64,000 nt of DNA. Origin: Micromonospora citrea (GTDB lineage Bacteria > Actinomycetota > Actinomycetes > Mycobacteriales > Micromonosporaceae). Each line of letters starts with the position of its first letter. Position 1 is the first letter of the stretch. The notes under the pieces were generated by a model. That model was not told the DNA's origin, ran no database searches, and saw only the letters and a program-made list of their open reading frames with translations. The position numbers and the translations under genes are program-made. The stretch is taken from assembly GCF_900090315.1 (NCBI RefSeq), contig NZ_FMHZ01000002.1, positions 3,202,501 to 3,266,500 on the forward strand, read 5' to 3'. This document shows positions 31,321 to 40,144 of this stretch, in pieces.

Positions 31321-32925
31321 TCAGCTCAGGCTCGACCAGAAGGCGTACCGGTGGTCGCGGGTGAAGTCGGTCGGCTTCCACCGGCCCGAGGTGAGCGACT
31401 GGACGTGCGGGCGGCGTTCGGTGAACCGCCGCCAGCCGCCGTCACGCCCACCGTTGGGGTCGCCGTCCTCGGCGAACCGGGTCCAGGCGGCGATCAGCCG
31501 GTCGGCGAGCCGGTCCTGCGTGTCGGTGAGCGCGGGAAAGAGCGCCAGGTCGAACTGGTAGGCCAGCTCGGCCATGTGGTGGGCCCGCCACGGGAAGCTC
31601 GGCTCGTCGTAGCCCACGAACCACGGCGTCTCCTCCTCGGCGAACTCGAACATGTACGTCCTCGTCCACTTCGACAGCAGCTTCGCGGTGTCGTAGGTCG
31701 GCTTCGCCCAGTTCCGGTCGCTGTCGATGGTCGCCAGCGCCAGCCCGGCCGAGTTGCCGTACGCCGACAGCGGGTAGCGGGCCAGGATCGCGTCGGCGTG
31801 GGCGCCGTACCGCTCGCGGACCGTCGATTCGTACGCCTCGGCGGGGATGGGCTTTCCACCCGGGCTGACCTCCATGCCGCCGTACCTGCCGTTCTCCTCG
31901 TCGTGGTTGACGCCGACGAGGACGGGGACGCGGTTGAACCGGCCGGTGCGGAACGCCTCCGCCGGGCTCAGCGGCAGCAGGGGCGTGCCGGAGACCGGGC
32001 GCGGCTCGCCCCACGGCCCGTACGCCGCCAGCAGCTCGGCCACCGTGGTCTCGGACGACCGCAGGCACGCGGCCACGTCGGCGGCGGCGTCGCAGCCGAC
32101 CGCCTTGATCACGGCGGCGCTGTCGGCCTCGGCCTCGGCGCGGGTGCGGGAGCCGCCGGTGGCACAGGGCGCGCTCTGGATGACCGCCCGGTCGAACAGG
32201 CCCGCCGACGCCGGTGAGGCGAGGTGGTCGCAGACCGCGTAGCCGCCGCCGGACTGGCCCATGATCGTGACGTTGCCGGCGTCGCCGCCGAACCGGTCGA
32301 TGTTGGCGCGCACCCAGCGCAGCGCGGCCTGCTGGTCTTCGAGGGCGAAACTGCCCGAGCCGTACGCCGAGCCGGCGTCGAGGGCGGGGTGGGTGAGGAA
32401 GGACATCACGCCGAGGCGGTAGTTCACCGACACCACGACTGCGTCGGCGGCGAGGCGGTCCGGCCCGTACATGTCGCCGGTGCCGTACATCATGTCGCCG
32501 CCATGGATCCACACGATCACCGGCAGGTCGTCACCCCTGCGGGCGGGCGTGGTGACGTTCAGGTAGAGGCAGTCCTCCGCCTCGCCGGGCACCCCGACGG
32601 GCAGGCCGACCGGCTGTGCGCAGCCGGGGCCGGGCCGGGTGGCGTCGCGTACGCCGGTCCAGGGCGCGGCGGGCCCGGGTGAGGCCCAGCGGCCGGGCGG
32701 CGCGGCGTACGGGATGCCCTGGAAGGACCGCAGTCCGTCGTGGACGGCGCCGCGGACGGCGCCCTTGTCGGTGGTGACGACGGCGGGGTCGCCGGGCACG
32801 GCGGAAGCCGGCGCGGCCCCAATCGTGGCGGTGGCCGGCACGGCGGCGCCGATCGCGACGGCGGCCAGCGCGGCGGCGGCCAGGCACGCGAGGACGCGTT
32901 TCCGGGTTCGGGCAGGGGTGTCCAT
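31321..32925 (-). CDS. Secreted type-B carboxylesterase/lipase
   Basis: 534 residues from ATG 32925, preceded by AGGAGAG; the N-terminus (MDTPARTRKRVLACLAAAAL) is a signal peptide with likely cleavage after an A-x-A near residue 40. Carboxylesterase motifs: FQGIPYAAPP, EDCLYLNV, oxyanion WIHGGDMMYG, nucleophile GQSGGGYAV near residue 223, acid in NHDEENGRYG near 350, and His in the AHHMAEL region near 445. Hydrolyses ester substrates outside the cell. Divergent from a TetR gene with two palindromes between. Confidence 0.92.
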   Translation of the reverse strand: MDTPARTRKRVLACLAAAALAAVAIGAAVPATATIGAAPASAVPGDPAVVTTDKGAVRGAVHDGLRSFQGIPYAAPPGRWASPGPAAPWTGVRDATRPGPGCAQPVGLPVGVPGEAEDCLYLNVTTPARRGDDLPVIVWIHGGDMMYGTGDMYGPDRLAADAVVVSVNYRLGVMSFLTHPALDAGSAYGSGSFALEDQQAALRWVRANIDRFGGDAGNVTIMGQSGGGYAVCDHLASPASAGLFDRAVIQSAPCATGGSRTRAEAEADSAAVIKAVGCDAAADVAACLRSSETTVAELLAAYGPWGEPRPVSGTPLLPLSPAEAFRTGRFNRVPVLVGVNHDEENGRYGGMEVSPGGKPIPAEAYESTVRERYGAHADAILARYPLSAYGNSAGLALATIDSDRNWAKPTYDTAKLLSKWTRTYMFEFAEEETPWFVGYDEPSFPWRAHHMAELAYQFDLALFPALTDTQDRLADRLIAAWTRFAEDGDPNGGRDGGWRRFTERRPHVQSLTSGRWKPTDFTRDHRYAFWSSLS

Positions 32926-32986
32926 GGTGGCTCTCCTGTCGGGGCGGGCACGACCGGAGTGGTCGTGCCGAGAACCGTAGGACAGA

Positions 32987-33030
32987 CTTGGGCGATCGCG
33001 CAAGACGGTTGCCTAAGGCGATCGCCTGAG
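32987..33030. promoter_or_regulatory. Two GGCGATCGCC-type operators
   Basis: CTTGGGCGATCGCGCAAG (32987-33004) and CTAAGGCGATCGCCTGAG (33013-33030) are 18-bp palindromes with one mismatched pair each, centres 26 bp apart, in the esterase/TetR divergent region. Likely cooperative TetR sites. Confidence 0.75.
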
Positions 33031-33063
33031 ACGTACGCTCCAGCCGGTTGCTATCCTGCGGCC

Positions 33064-33642
33064 ATGGGAAACCGGGAAGCGCTCCTCGCCGGCGCGAAGA
33101 CCTGCCTGCTGGAAAAGGGCTTCGACCGCACCACCGTGCGCGACATCGCCACCACCGCCGGCGTGAGCATGGCCGCGATCGGCTACCACTTCGGCTCGCG
33201 GGAGAACCTGCTGTTCCAGGCCCTCTTCTCGATCCTCGACGAATGGGGCGACGTGGCGGGGCGGGCGCTCGTCCCGGCCGACGCGCCCGACCTCGACCCC
33301 GCCGAGGCCTACGAACGGATGTGGGACGAACTCCTCGCGCAGGCCCGCGCCCACCCGAAGATGTGGCTCGTCTCGATCGACCTGTTCCTGCGGGCGCAGC
33401 GCCAGCCCGAGCTGCTGCCACAGCTCACCGAGGGCATGCGGCAGGGGCGCAGCGGCATGGCGGCGATCCTGGCGAGCGTCCCCGAGGCCGAGGTGCCGGA
33501 ACGGTCCGTCCGCACCCTCGGCATGGTCCAGCTCGCGCTGATGTCCGGCGTGATCATGCAGACGCTCTCCGACCCCGACAACCCCGTCACCGGCGCGGAC
33601 GTGGTCGCCGGGCTACGCGCGCTGGCGAAGATCACCGGCTAG
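33064..33642 (+). CDS. TetR-family regulator
   Basis: 192 residues. HTH at about 5-52 (REALLAGAKTCLLEKGFDRTTVRDIATTAGVSMAAIGYHFGS). The C-terminal domain has MWLVSIDLFLRAQRQPELLP and MSGVIMQTLSDP. Probably represses the divergent esterase gene and itself through the paired palindromes. Confidence 0.9.
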   Translation: MGNREALLAGAKTCLLEKGFDRTTVRDIATTAGVSMAAIGYHFGSRENLLFQALFSILDEWGDVAGRALVPADAPDLDPAEAYERMWDELLAQARAHPKMWLVSIDLFLRAQRQPELLPQLTEGMRQGRSGMAAILASVPEAEVPERSVRTLGMVQLALMSGVIMQTLSDPDNPVTGADVVAGLRALAKITG

Positions 33643-33721
33643 GCCCCCGTGTCGTTGATCCGGTTGAGCCTGCCCCCACCTGCGACGACGGTGAGGGCAC
33701 CGACCGTGAGGAGGCACGCCG

Positions 33722-34228
33722 ATGACCCGTCAGCGCGAGACCGTGGAGGTCGACCCGGTCCTGTTCCGTGCCGTCTACGACTCGCCCGCGTCGCTGCCCG
33801 GCGCCCACCGGTGGACGACGCCCGAGTCGGACGTACGGCGGATCGAGAAGCTGCTCGGCATGCCGCTGCGCAGCATCGGCGCCCCGCTCTGGGTCAGCGG
33901 CGACGAGCCGGACTGCCCGAAGTGCGGCCGGCGCGCCAACTGGTACGACATCGTCTCGTCGGCGCTCTCCGGCGTGCACGACCGGATGATGATCGCGACG
34001 GTCATCCTCGGCGACCGCAAGTACGTCAACACCGAGGTCCCGGACGCGATCGCCGGGGTCCGCTGCTCCGACTGCCGCACCCCCATCGAGGGGCTGCGCA
34101 GCTTCAAGTGCCACAACTGGGCGTACGCCTTCGAGGCGCTGGAGGCCGTGCGGCAGCGGATGTCCGGCGTGTCAGTCGTCGGCCGTCAGCTCGCGGACGA
34201 ACCGCAGGCCGGGACGCCCGTCGAGTGA
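33722..34228 (+). CDS. Zinc-ribbon-like hypothetical protein
   Basis: 168 residues. DCPKCGRRANWYDIVSSAL near 62-80 and GVRCSDCRTPIEGL near 112-125 give two CxxC pairs, probably one zinc site. The N-terminal region precedes with RRIEKLLGMPLRSIGAPLW. No enzyme motif. It overlaps the convergent GNAT gene by 57 bp at the 3' end. Function unknown. Confidence 0.7.
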   Translation: MTRQRETVEVDPVLFRAVYDSPASLPGAHRWTTPESDVRRIEKLLGMPLRSIGAPLWVSGDEPDCPKCGRRANWYDIVSSALSGVHDRMMIATVILGDRKYVNTEVPDAIAGVRCSDCRTPIEGLRSFKCHNWAYAFEALEAVRQRMSGVSVVGRQLADEPQAGTPVE

Positions 34229-34663
34229 CAGCTCGCCGACCTGGGTGAAGCCGGTGCGCCGCAGCACCGCGAGCGAGCCGGCGTTGTCCACGGTCGTCAT
34301 GGCGGTCAGCCGACGCAGCCCGTACGCGCGGCGGGCCAGCGCGACGACGCGGCGTACGCCGTCGGTCGCCACCCCGCGCCCGGCGGCCCGCTCGGCCACC
34401 CGGTAGCCCAGCTCGGCCTCGCCGTCGACGACGTCGACCAGGTTGAACCGGCCCAGCACCGTGCCGTCGGCGTCGACCAGGACGTGGAAGTGGCACACCC
34501 CGGCCTCCTGCTCGGCGAGCAGCCCCGCGTGCCGCGCGTCGAAGTCGGCGAAGTACGCGTCGCCCCGGTCCGGCACCGACCGGGCGAACCACTCCCGGTT
34601 GTCCAGTTCGAAACGCAGCACGGCGGCGGCGTGGAGGGCGGCGAGCCGTTGCAGGTCGGGCAC
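34172..34663 (-). CDS. GNAT N-acetyltransferase (RimJ/RimL type)
   Basis: 163 residues from GTG 34663. HFHVLVDADGTVLGRFNLVDV is near 58-78, AELGYRVAERAAGRGVATDGVRR near 85-107 (acetyl-CoA loop R-G-x-A), and TTVDNAGSLAVLRRTGFTQVGEL near 122-144. These are the N-terminal-amine acetylating RimJ/RimL-like features. The N-terminal part is slightly shorter than usual. Confidence 0.85.
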   Translation of the reverse strand: MPDLQRLAALHAAAVLRFELDNREWFARSVPDRGDAYFADFDARHAGLLAEQEAGVCHFHVLVDADGTVLGRFNLVDVVDGEAELGYRVAERAAGRGVATDGVRRVVALARRAYGLRRLTAMTTVDNAGSLAVLRRTGFTQVGELSLDGRPGLRFVRELTADD

Positions 34664-34788
34664 CGCGCCACCCTAGCCAGCGCGGACCCGCGACCGCCTC
34701 CGAATTCCGATGCCGCTCGACGCGCCCCGGCCGACCTGCGGCGGGCACGGCGCTCAGCGCTCACGGGTGAGCCGCGCGCTCAGCCCTC

Positions 34789-34875
34789 GGCGGCCGAGCG
34801 GCGAACGGGGCGACCGGCGCTCGCGGATGAGCGGCCCGCTCAGCGCTCGCCGGTCGAGCGGCGGGCGGGGCGGCG
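34789..34875. repeat. Imperfect 51-bp direct repeat at GH65 3' end
   Basis: Segments beginning cgctcag and containing gagcggcg recur at about 34789 and 34840, running into the last codons of the GH65 gene. The preceding 90 bp (34700-34788) shows the same motif less well. No gene seen. Confidence 0.4.
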
Positions 34876-37245
34876 GCCCGGTGGGGAGGGCGGCTCCGGG
34901 CCGGGGTCGGGCACCTCGGGCATCGGCCGGGTCACCGGCCCGGCGCCGGTGACCCTCAGCGGCTCGCCGTGGTGCCACAGCTCGATGCCGGCCTCCGGGC
35001 CGCCGTCGGGCAGCTCGTAGCGGGCCTCGTCGCGGGTGAGGGTGACCCGGAGCCGGTGACCGTGCCAGCGCAGGTGGAACGCCAGCCGGTCGATCGCCGC
35101 CGGCAGCCGCGGGTCGAAGGAGAGCACGCCCCGGTCGTCGCGCAACCCGCCGAAGCCCTGCACCAGCGCCAGCCACGCCCCGGCCAGCGACGCCAGGTGC
35201 AGCCCGTCGCCGGTCTTGTCGCCCAGATCCGCGAGGTCCTGGAGCACCGACTCGGCGAACAGGTCGTACGCCAGGTCGAGGTGCCCGACCTCGGCGGCGA
35301 GCACCGCCTGCGGGGAGGCCGACAGCGACGAGTCCCGGACGGTCCGCGCCTCGTAGTAGGCGAAGTTGCGCGCCTTCTCGTCGGCCGTGAACTCCCCCGG
35401 GCAGCGCTGCATGGCGAGCACCAGGTCGGCCTGCTTGACCACCTGCCTGCGGTAGAGCTCCAGGTAGGGGAAGTGCAGCAGCAGCGGGTAGTCGTCGTCG
35501 GAGATGTCCGCGAAGTCCCACTCCGGCTGCTCGGTGAAGCCGGCCGCCTGCTGGTGCACCCCGCGCTTGCGGTCGTACGGCACGAAGAGCGCGTCGGCGG
35601 CGGCGCGCCAGCCGGCCACCTCGGCGGGGTCGACGCCGAGCCGGGCCGCCGCCTCGGGGTGCCGCTGCGCGGCGTCGACCGCGCCGCGCAGGTTGCGCCG
35701 GGCCATCAGGTTGGTGAAGACGTTGTCGTCCACCAGTGCGGAGTACTCGTCGGGGCCGGTCACTCCGTGCAGGTGGAAGGTGCCCGCGTCGGACCAGTGG
35801 CCGAAGCCGTGCCACAGCCGGGCCGTCTCCACCAGCAGCTCCAGCCCGGTCTCGGCGTGGAACTCCTCGTCGCCGGTGGCCGCGACGTAGCGCAGCACCG
35901 CGTCGGCGATGTCGGCGTTGACGTGCAGCCCGGCGGTGCCGGCCGGCCAGTAGCCGGAGCACTCCCGGCCGCCGATGGTGCGCCACGGGAAGGTGGCTCC
36001 GGCCAGCCGCAGCTCCGCCGCCCGCTCGCGGGCCTCGGGCAGGTGGGCGTGCCGCCAGCGCAGCGCCGACCGGGCCACCCGCGGGGCGAGGTAGGTCAGC
36101 ACCGGCAGCACGTAGCCCTCGGTGTCCCACAGCACGTGCCCGTCGTAGCCGTTGCCGGTCAGGCCCTTGGCCGGGATGGTCCGGTCGCCGTCGGGCCGGC
36201 CGGCCTGGATGAGGTGGAACACCGCGAACCGGATGGCCTGCTGGAGCTCGTCGTCGCCGTCGAGCTGCACGTCGGCCGTCCGCCAGGCGTCGTCCAGCGC
36301 CGCGCGCTGGGCGGCCAGCAGCGCCTCGAAGCCCTCCGCGCGCGCCGCACCGGCCTCGGCGACGACGAGCCGGGCCAGCTCCTGCGGGGGCGTCGCGTCC
36401 ACCGGCGCGCACTCGTAGGCGGCGAACTTGGTCAGCCGCACCGCCTCGCCGGCGCGCAGCGTGCCGGTCAGGGTGAGGCGCAGCCGGTCCGGCGAGCAGT
36501 CGACGCCGGCGGCGAAGCCCTCCGGGGCCCGCACGTCGTGCGCGACGGCCACGGCGACCCGCTGCCCGCTGCGTCCGGTGCGGTGCACGAGGACGCCGTC
36601 GTGCCCGTCGGAGTGGCGGTACTCGGCGGTCAGCGGGTCGCTGATCACCGACGCGGCGCGGGGGTCGTCGGAGCGCTGCGGCACCCGTTCGTTGGCGAGC
36701 AGGTCGGCGCAGACCCGCACCTCGACCGTGCCGTCCAGCGGCTCGACGGTCCACCGGACGGCGGCCACCGGGCGGCGGGGCAGCGAGACCAGTCGGGTGC
36801 TGCGGACGCGTACGCCGTGCCCGGCCGGGGAGACCCACTCGGTGTGCCGCTCGACCACCCCGGCGCGCAGGTCGAGCACCCGCTCGTGGACGCGGAGGGT
36901 GCCGGTGCGCACGTCCAGCGGCTCGCCGTCCACCCAGAGCCGGATCAGGGCGGCGTTCGGCGCGCTGATCACCGTGTCGCTGAGCTGCGGGAACGCGTAC
37001 CCGTCCTCGGGGTAGGTCAGCTCCCGCCGCCCGTGGAAGCCGTTCAGGTAGCTGCCCGGCATGCCGTACGGGGCACCCTCGTCCAGGTTGCCGCGCCAGC
37101 CCACCCAGCCGTTGCCCAGCGCGAAGATCGACTCGGTCTCGGCGAGCCGGTCGAAGTCCGCCTCCGTACGCCGGATCCGCCAGGCCTCCTCGTCCCCCGT
37201 TCCGCGTGCGGCCGGCGGTCGATCGGCGGTGGGGGTGTCGTGCAC
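34840..37245 (-). CDS. Glycoside hydrolase family 65 protein (disaccharide phosphorylase type)
   Basis: 801 residues from GTG 37245, preceded by GGAGG at 5-nt spacing. GH65 landmarks: ESIFALGNGWVGWRGNLDEG near 35-55, the central KGLTGNGYDGHVLWDTEGYV near 360, and the catalytic acid Glu in GVTGPDEYS near 495, followed by NVFTNLMARRNL. The C-terminal beta-sandwich ends near 760. The family phosphorolyses or hydrolyses maltose, trehalose, kojibiose and related sugars; specificity is not evident. No beta-phosphoglucomutase is adjacent. Confidence 0.92.
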   Translation of the reverse strand: MHDTPTADRPPAARGTGDEEAWRIRRTEADFDRLAETESIFALGNGWVGWRGNLDEGAPYGMPGSYLNGFHGRRELTYPEDGYAFPQLSDTVISAPNAALIRLWVDGEPLDVRTGTLRVHERVLDLRAGVVERHTEWVSPAGHGVRVRSTRLVSLPRRPVAAVRWTVEPLDGTVEVRVCADLLANERVPQRSDDPRAASVISDPLTAEYRHSDGHDGVLVHRTGRSGQRVAVAVAHDVRAPEGFAAGVDCSPDRLRLTLTGTLRAGEAVRLTKFAAYECAPVDATPPQELARLVVAEAGAARAEGFEALLAAQRAALDDAWRTADVQLDGDDELQQAIRFAVFHLIQAGRPDGDRTIPAKGLTGNGYDGHVLWDTEGYVLPVLTYLAPRVARSALRWRHAHLPEARERAAELRLAGATFPWRTIGGRECSGYWPAGTAGLHVNADIADAVLRYVAATGDEEFHAETGLELLVETARLWHGFGHWSDAGTFHLHGVTGPDEYSALVDDNVFTNLMARRNLRGAVDAAQRHPEAAARLGVDPAEVAGWRAAADALFVPYDRKRGVHQQAAGFTEQPEWDFADISDDDYPLLLHFPYLELYRRQVVKQADLVLAMQRCPGEFTADEKARNFAYYEARTVRDSSLSASPQAVLAAEVGHLDLAYDLFAESVLQDLADLGDKTGDGLHLASLAGAWLALVQGFGGLRDDRGVLSFDPRLPAAIDRLAFHLRWHGHRLRVTLTRDEARYELPDGGPEAGIELWHHGEPLRVTGAGPVTRPMPEVPDPGPEPPSPPGRRPARRSTGER

Positions 37246-37416
37246 AGCGCCTCCAGGGGATCCGGCGGACCGGATCAATCGTGGCAGACCGGGCTGAGAG
37301 GTCGCTGAGACGAAAGTCGGGGCCTCGACCCGACCAACGCACACTGCGTCCGGCTTCCAGGTGTTCCAGGGTTGTCCGCGAGGTAAACACGGTATGAACG
37401 ATTGGTGAGGTGAATC

Positions 37417-38043
37417 ATGGTTGATGCGGACGTTCCGGAGATCAGCGTCGAGTGGTACCAGGACATCGTCGACTTCGCCGCCGACACCCCGCAACCGGTG
37501 CAGTGGTTCGCCGAGCACTTCACCGAGGGCGCGATCCTGCTGCTCGGCGCGCTGTGGCTGGTCGCGGCCCTGTCGCGGCTCGGGGGCGGGCCGCGCGGCT
37601 GGGCGTACGCCCTGGTGTCGCCGGCGGCGGTCGTGCTCGCGTACGGCTGCAGCGAGGCGCTGAAGGTGGTGGTGGACCAGGAGCGTCCCTGTCGGGCCGT
37701 CGTCACCGAACTCGCCATCGTCGCGGGCGAGTGCCCGCCGACCGGCGACTGGTCCTTCCCGAGCAACCACTCCACGATCGCGGGCGGGCTGGCGATGGCG
37801 ACGCTGCTGCTCTCCCGCCGGGTCGGCTGGGTGGCGCTGCCGCTGGCGGCGCTGGCCGCGTTCTCCCGCACCTTCGTCGGCGTCCACTACCCGCACGACG
37901 TGATCGCCGGCGTCCTGCTCGGCACCGCCCTCACCGCGCTGCTCGTCCCGCTGCTCGCCCGCCCCACCACCGGACTGCTCCAGCGCCGCGCCCGCCGCAC
38001 CGAACGCCCCGTCCCCGACCCCACCCCCACCGCCCGCCGCTGA
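37417..38043 (+). CDS. PAP2-family membrane phosphatase
   Basis: 208 residues, about five helices. All three PAP2 motifs are present: KVVVDQERP near 88-96, FPSNHSTIAGG near 123-133, and SRTFVGVHYPHDVIAG near 156-171 (catalytic His). Such enzymes dephosphorylate lipid phosphates such as undecaprenyl diphosphate or phosphatidic acid on the outer face. Divergent from the GH65 gene. Confidence 0.92.
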   Translation: MVDADVPEISVEWYQDIVDFAADTPQPVQWFAEHFTEGAILLLGALWLVAALSRLGGGPRGWAYALVSPAAVVLAYGCSEALKVVVDQERPCRAVVTELAIVAGECPPTGDWSFPSNHSTIAGGLAMATLLLSRRVGWVALPLAALAAFSRTFVGVHYPHDVIAGVLLGTALTALLVPLLARPTTGLLQRRARRTERPVPDPTPTARR

Positions 38044-38082
38044 CCCACACCCCGCCGCCCGTCGCCCACGCCCGTCGTCCCG

Positions 38083-38153
38083 GCGATCTTGCACTTCCTG
38101 CCCGGACAAATGGGGCAACCAGCGCGCTCCAGGGGCCACAAGTGCAAGATCGC
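38083..38153. repeat. Intergenic inverted repeat GCGATCTTGCACTT
   Basis: 14-bp arms 38083-38096 and 38140-38153, perfectly complementary, 43-nt centre. It lies between the convergent PAP2 and prepilin peptidase genes. The word gatcttgcactt looks like a family of intergenic repeats in Micromonosporaceae (memory-based inference). May also serve as terminator. Confidence 0.65.
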
Positions 38154-38211
38154 GGGGCGGGGCGGGGCGGGGGCGAGGCGGGGGCGGAGGGGGCGGGGCG
38201 GGCGGGGTGGG

Positions 38212-38991
38212 TCAGGGGAGGAGGGCGAGGGTGGTGACGGTGGCCAGGGCGAGGAACGGGCCGAAGGGGAGGTGACTGCGCCAGCCGACGCGGCGGGCCG
38301 CCAGGAGCGCGACGCCCACCACGCCCGAGAGCAGCAGCGCGAGCAGCAGTCCCGCGACCGGGACGGCCCAGCCGTACCAGCCCAGCAGCGCGCCGACGCC
38401 GAGCGCCAGCTTGGCGTCGCCGAGACCGAAGCCGCGCCGGCCGAGCAGCAGCGTGGTGGTGGCGAAGAAGAGCGCCAGCGCGACGCCCGCCCCGGTGGCC
38501 CGCAGCCAGGGCCCCGGCCCGGCACCGGCCAGCGCGGCCACGCCGAGCAGCAGCCACGTCCCCGCCGCGGCGGGCCAGGTGAGCCGGTCGGGCAGCCGGT
38601 GCACGGCCGCGTCGACGAAGGCCAGGGGGATCGCCCAGCCCAGCCACCAGGCCGCGGCGGCCAGCACGGCGGCGGGCGGCCCGGCCAGCAGCAGCACGCC
38701 GGCCGCCGCCACCGCGGCGAGTTCCACCGCGCCGGGCGGCGGGCCGACGCGCGCGTGGCACCGCCCGCACCGGGCCGCCGGGCCCAGCGCCGGCCACGGC
38801 CGGGCCAGCCCGATCGGGGCGCCGCAGGCGTCGCACCCGGCCCGGTCGGGCGCCCCCGGCGGTACGGCGTGCCGGAGCGCGGCGAGGCGGAGCACCGGGC
38901 CGACGGCGAGTACGGCCGCCGCCCGCGCGGCACGGGAGGCGACCGGCGGCTCGGTCGGCTCCGCCACCACCGGTCGTCCGGTCAGCGCCAC
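38212..38991 (-). CDS. A24-family prepilin peptidase (TadV/CpaA-like)
   Basis: 259 residues from GTG 38991 (GGAGG 7 nt upstream). CDACGAPI and CGRCHARVG in the N-terminal third form the zinc-binding loop of full-length prepilin peptidases. The catalytic aspartates are in FVDAAVHRLPDRLT and GFGLGDAKLALG. Six to seven helices. It should cleave and possibly methylate the Flp and TadE/F-type prepilins encoded by the operon that starts 590 bp away in the opposite direction. Confidence 0.9.
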   Translation of the reverse strand: MALTGRPVVAEPTEPPVASRAARAAAVLAVGPVLRLAALRHAVPPGAPDRAGCDACGAPIGLARPWPALGPAARCGRCHARVGPPPGAVELAAVAAAGVLLLAGPPAAVLAAAAWWLGWAIPLAFVDAAVHRLPDRLTWPAAAGTWLLLGVAALAGAGPGPWLRATGAGVALALFFATTTLLLGRRGFGLGDAKLALGVGALLGWYGWAVPVAGLLLALLLSGVVGVALLAARRVGWRSHLPFGPFLALATVTTLALLP

Positions 38992-39000
38992 GACCACGCC

Positions 39001-39577
39001 TCCGACCCTGCGGCGCACGACACGGAGGGTGACGACCGTCGCGCGACTCGGTAACTGGTGAAACGGTCCTGGCCCCTGCCGCGAATTGCGGTGCAATGCG
39101 CGCGGAAATGACGCGGGCGCATGAGCGGGAATCCCACGCCAATGGAATGCCGAGCCGCCTCGACGGGGGACGGATCGGACCAGACGTCACGTCCGGGACA
39201 GCCGCCGTCGGCCATCCCGGCGACCCACCCGCCGCATGCGCTATTGCTGCCCCGATTTTCCCACGCGCCCCGCCCAGCCCCGTCAGCCGGCCCGCTGAGG
39301 TCGCCCGCTGCCACCCGCCCCACCACCTGTCATCACTCAACGTATCGAGCCGAATTGCCCCTGTTGCATCGGCGAACGTCAGCCTATGCTCGCCCCTTGG
39401 GTGCGGTGCAACCCCACGACAAAACGACGGAACGACCCAGGATTTGCATTTGTAGAGATCCATAGCGGCGAATGCGATGGCGCTTTACGACAGGTCCGGA
39501 CAATCTCATCCGGCCGCGCCGCCGCATGCCCGGGGACCGACACTCCGGTCACCGGACGGCCACCGAGGAGGCACGAC
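39001..39577. other. Divergent control region of the Tad locus
   Basis: 577 bases between the prepilin peptidase and the operon's first gene. Less GC-rich than surroundings at 39330-39480 (for example ggatttgcatttgtagagatcc). No gene accepted. Likely contains the promoters; exact boxes were not identified. Confidence 0.4.
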
Positions 39578-40144
39578 GTGCGCGGACGGCGACTCGGCCG
39601 ACGGGCAACCAGCCTGCTCGCCATCGCGGCGGTCGGAGCGGGCACGGCCTGCGGCGCCGAACCGGCGTCGACCGCGGGGACCGCCCCCGCCGCGAGCGCG
39701 CCGGCGCCGACCCACTCCGAGGCCGACGAACGGGCGGCCAGGGAGGCGGCGCTGGCCGCGTACGCCGGATATCTCGCCGCGTCCCGCACTGCGAGCGGGC
39801 GCGGCGACCCCCACCACCCGGACCTGGCGCGGTTCCTCGCCGACCCGCTGCTGACCCGGGTACGGCTCTCCATCCGCGAGGCGAAGGAGCACGGCGCGAT
39901 GCGTACCGGCACGTTGGTCTCCGACCCCACCGTGACGTCGGTCAGCCTGGATTCCAGCCCGCCCACCGTGGAGATCCAGGACTGCCTCGACGCGACCCGC
40001 TACCGCCTCGTCTACGCCAGGACCAAGCGGGTCGTCCCCGGCACCGGCGGGACCCGGCACCTGGCCACCGCGACCGCCACCCGCTACCCCGACGGCCGCT
40101 GGCTGATCAGCGCCGGCGCCGCCCACGAGGACCTGCCGTGCTGA
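39578..40144 (+). CDS. Putative lipoprotein, first gene of Tad operon
   Basis: 188 residues from GTG 39578, preceded by GAGGAGG. N-terminus RGRRLGRRATSLLAIAAVG, then AGTAC, a probable lipobox with Cys near residue 24. The mature domain has VEIQDCLDATRYRLVYARTK near 130-150 and ends in a GAAHEDLPC. It looks like an outer-face accessory protein; the NTF2-like pattern is only suggestive. It overlaps the next gene (GTGCTGA), which links it to pilus assembly. Confidence 0.75.
   Translation: MRGRRLGRRATSLLAIAAVGAGTACGAEPASTAGTAPAASAPAPTHSEADERAAREAALAAYAGYLAASRTASGRGDPHHPDLARFLADPLLTRVRLSIREAKEHGAMRTGTLVSDPTVTSVSLDSSPPTVEIQDCLDATRYRLVYARTKRVVPGTGGTRHLATATATRYPDGRWLISAGAAHEDLPC

Noticed and set aside
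34969..37308. A 779-residue plus-strand frame opposite the GH65 gene
   Set aside because: It is the antisense shadow of a clear GH65 enzyme; its composition is Val/Gly/Arg/Gln-rich without any domain.
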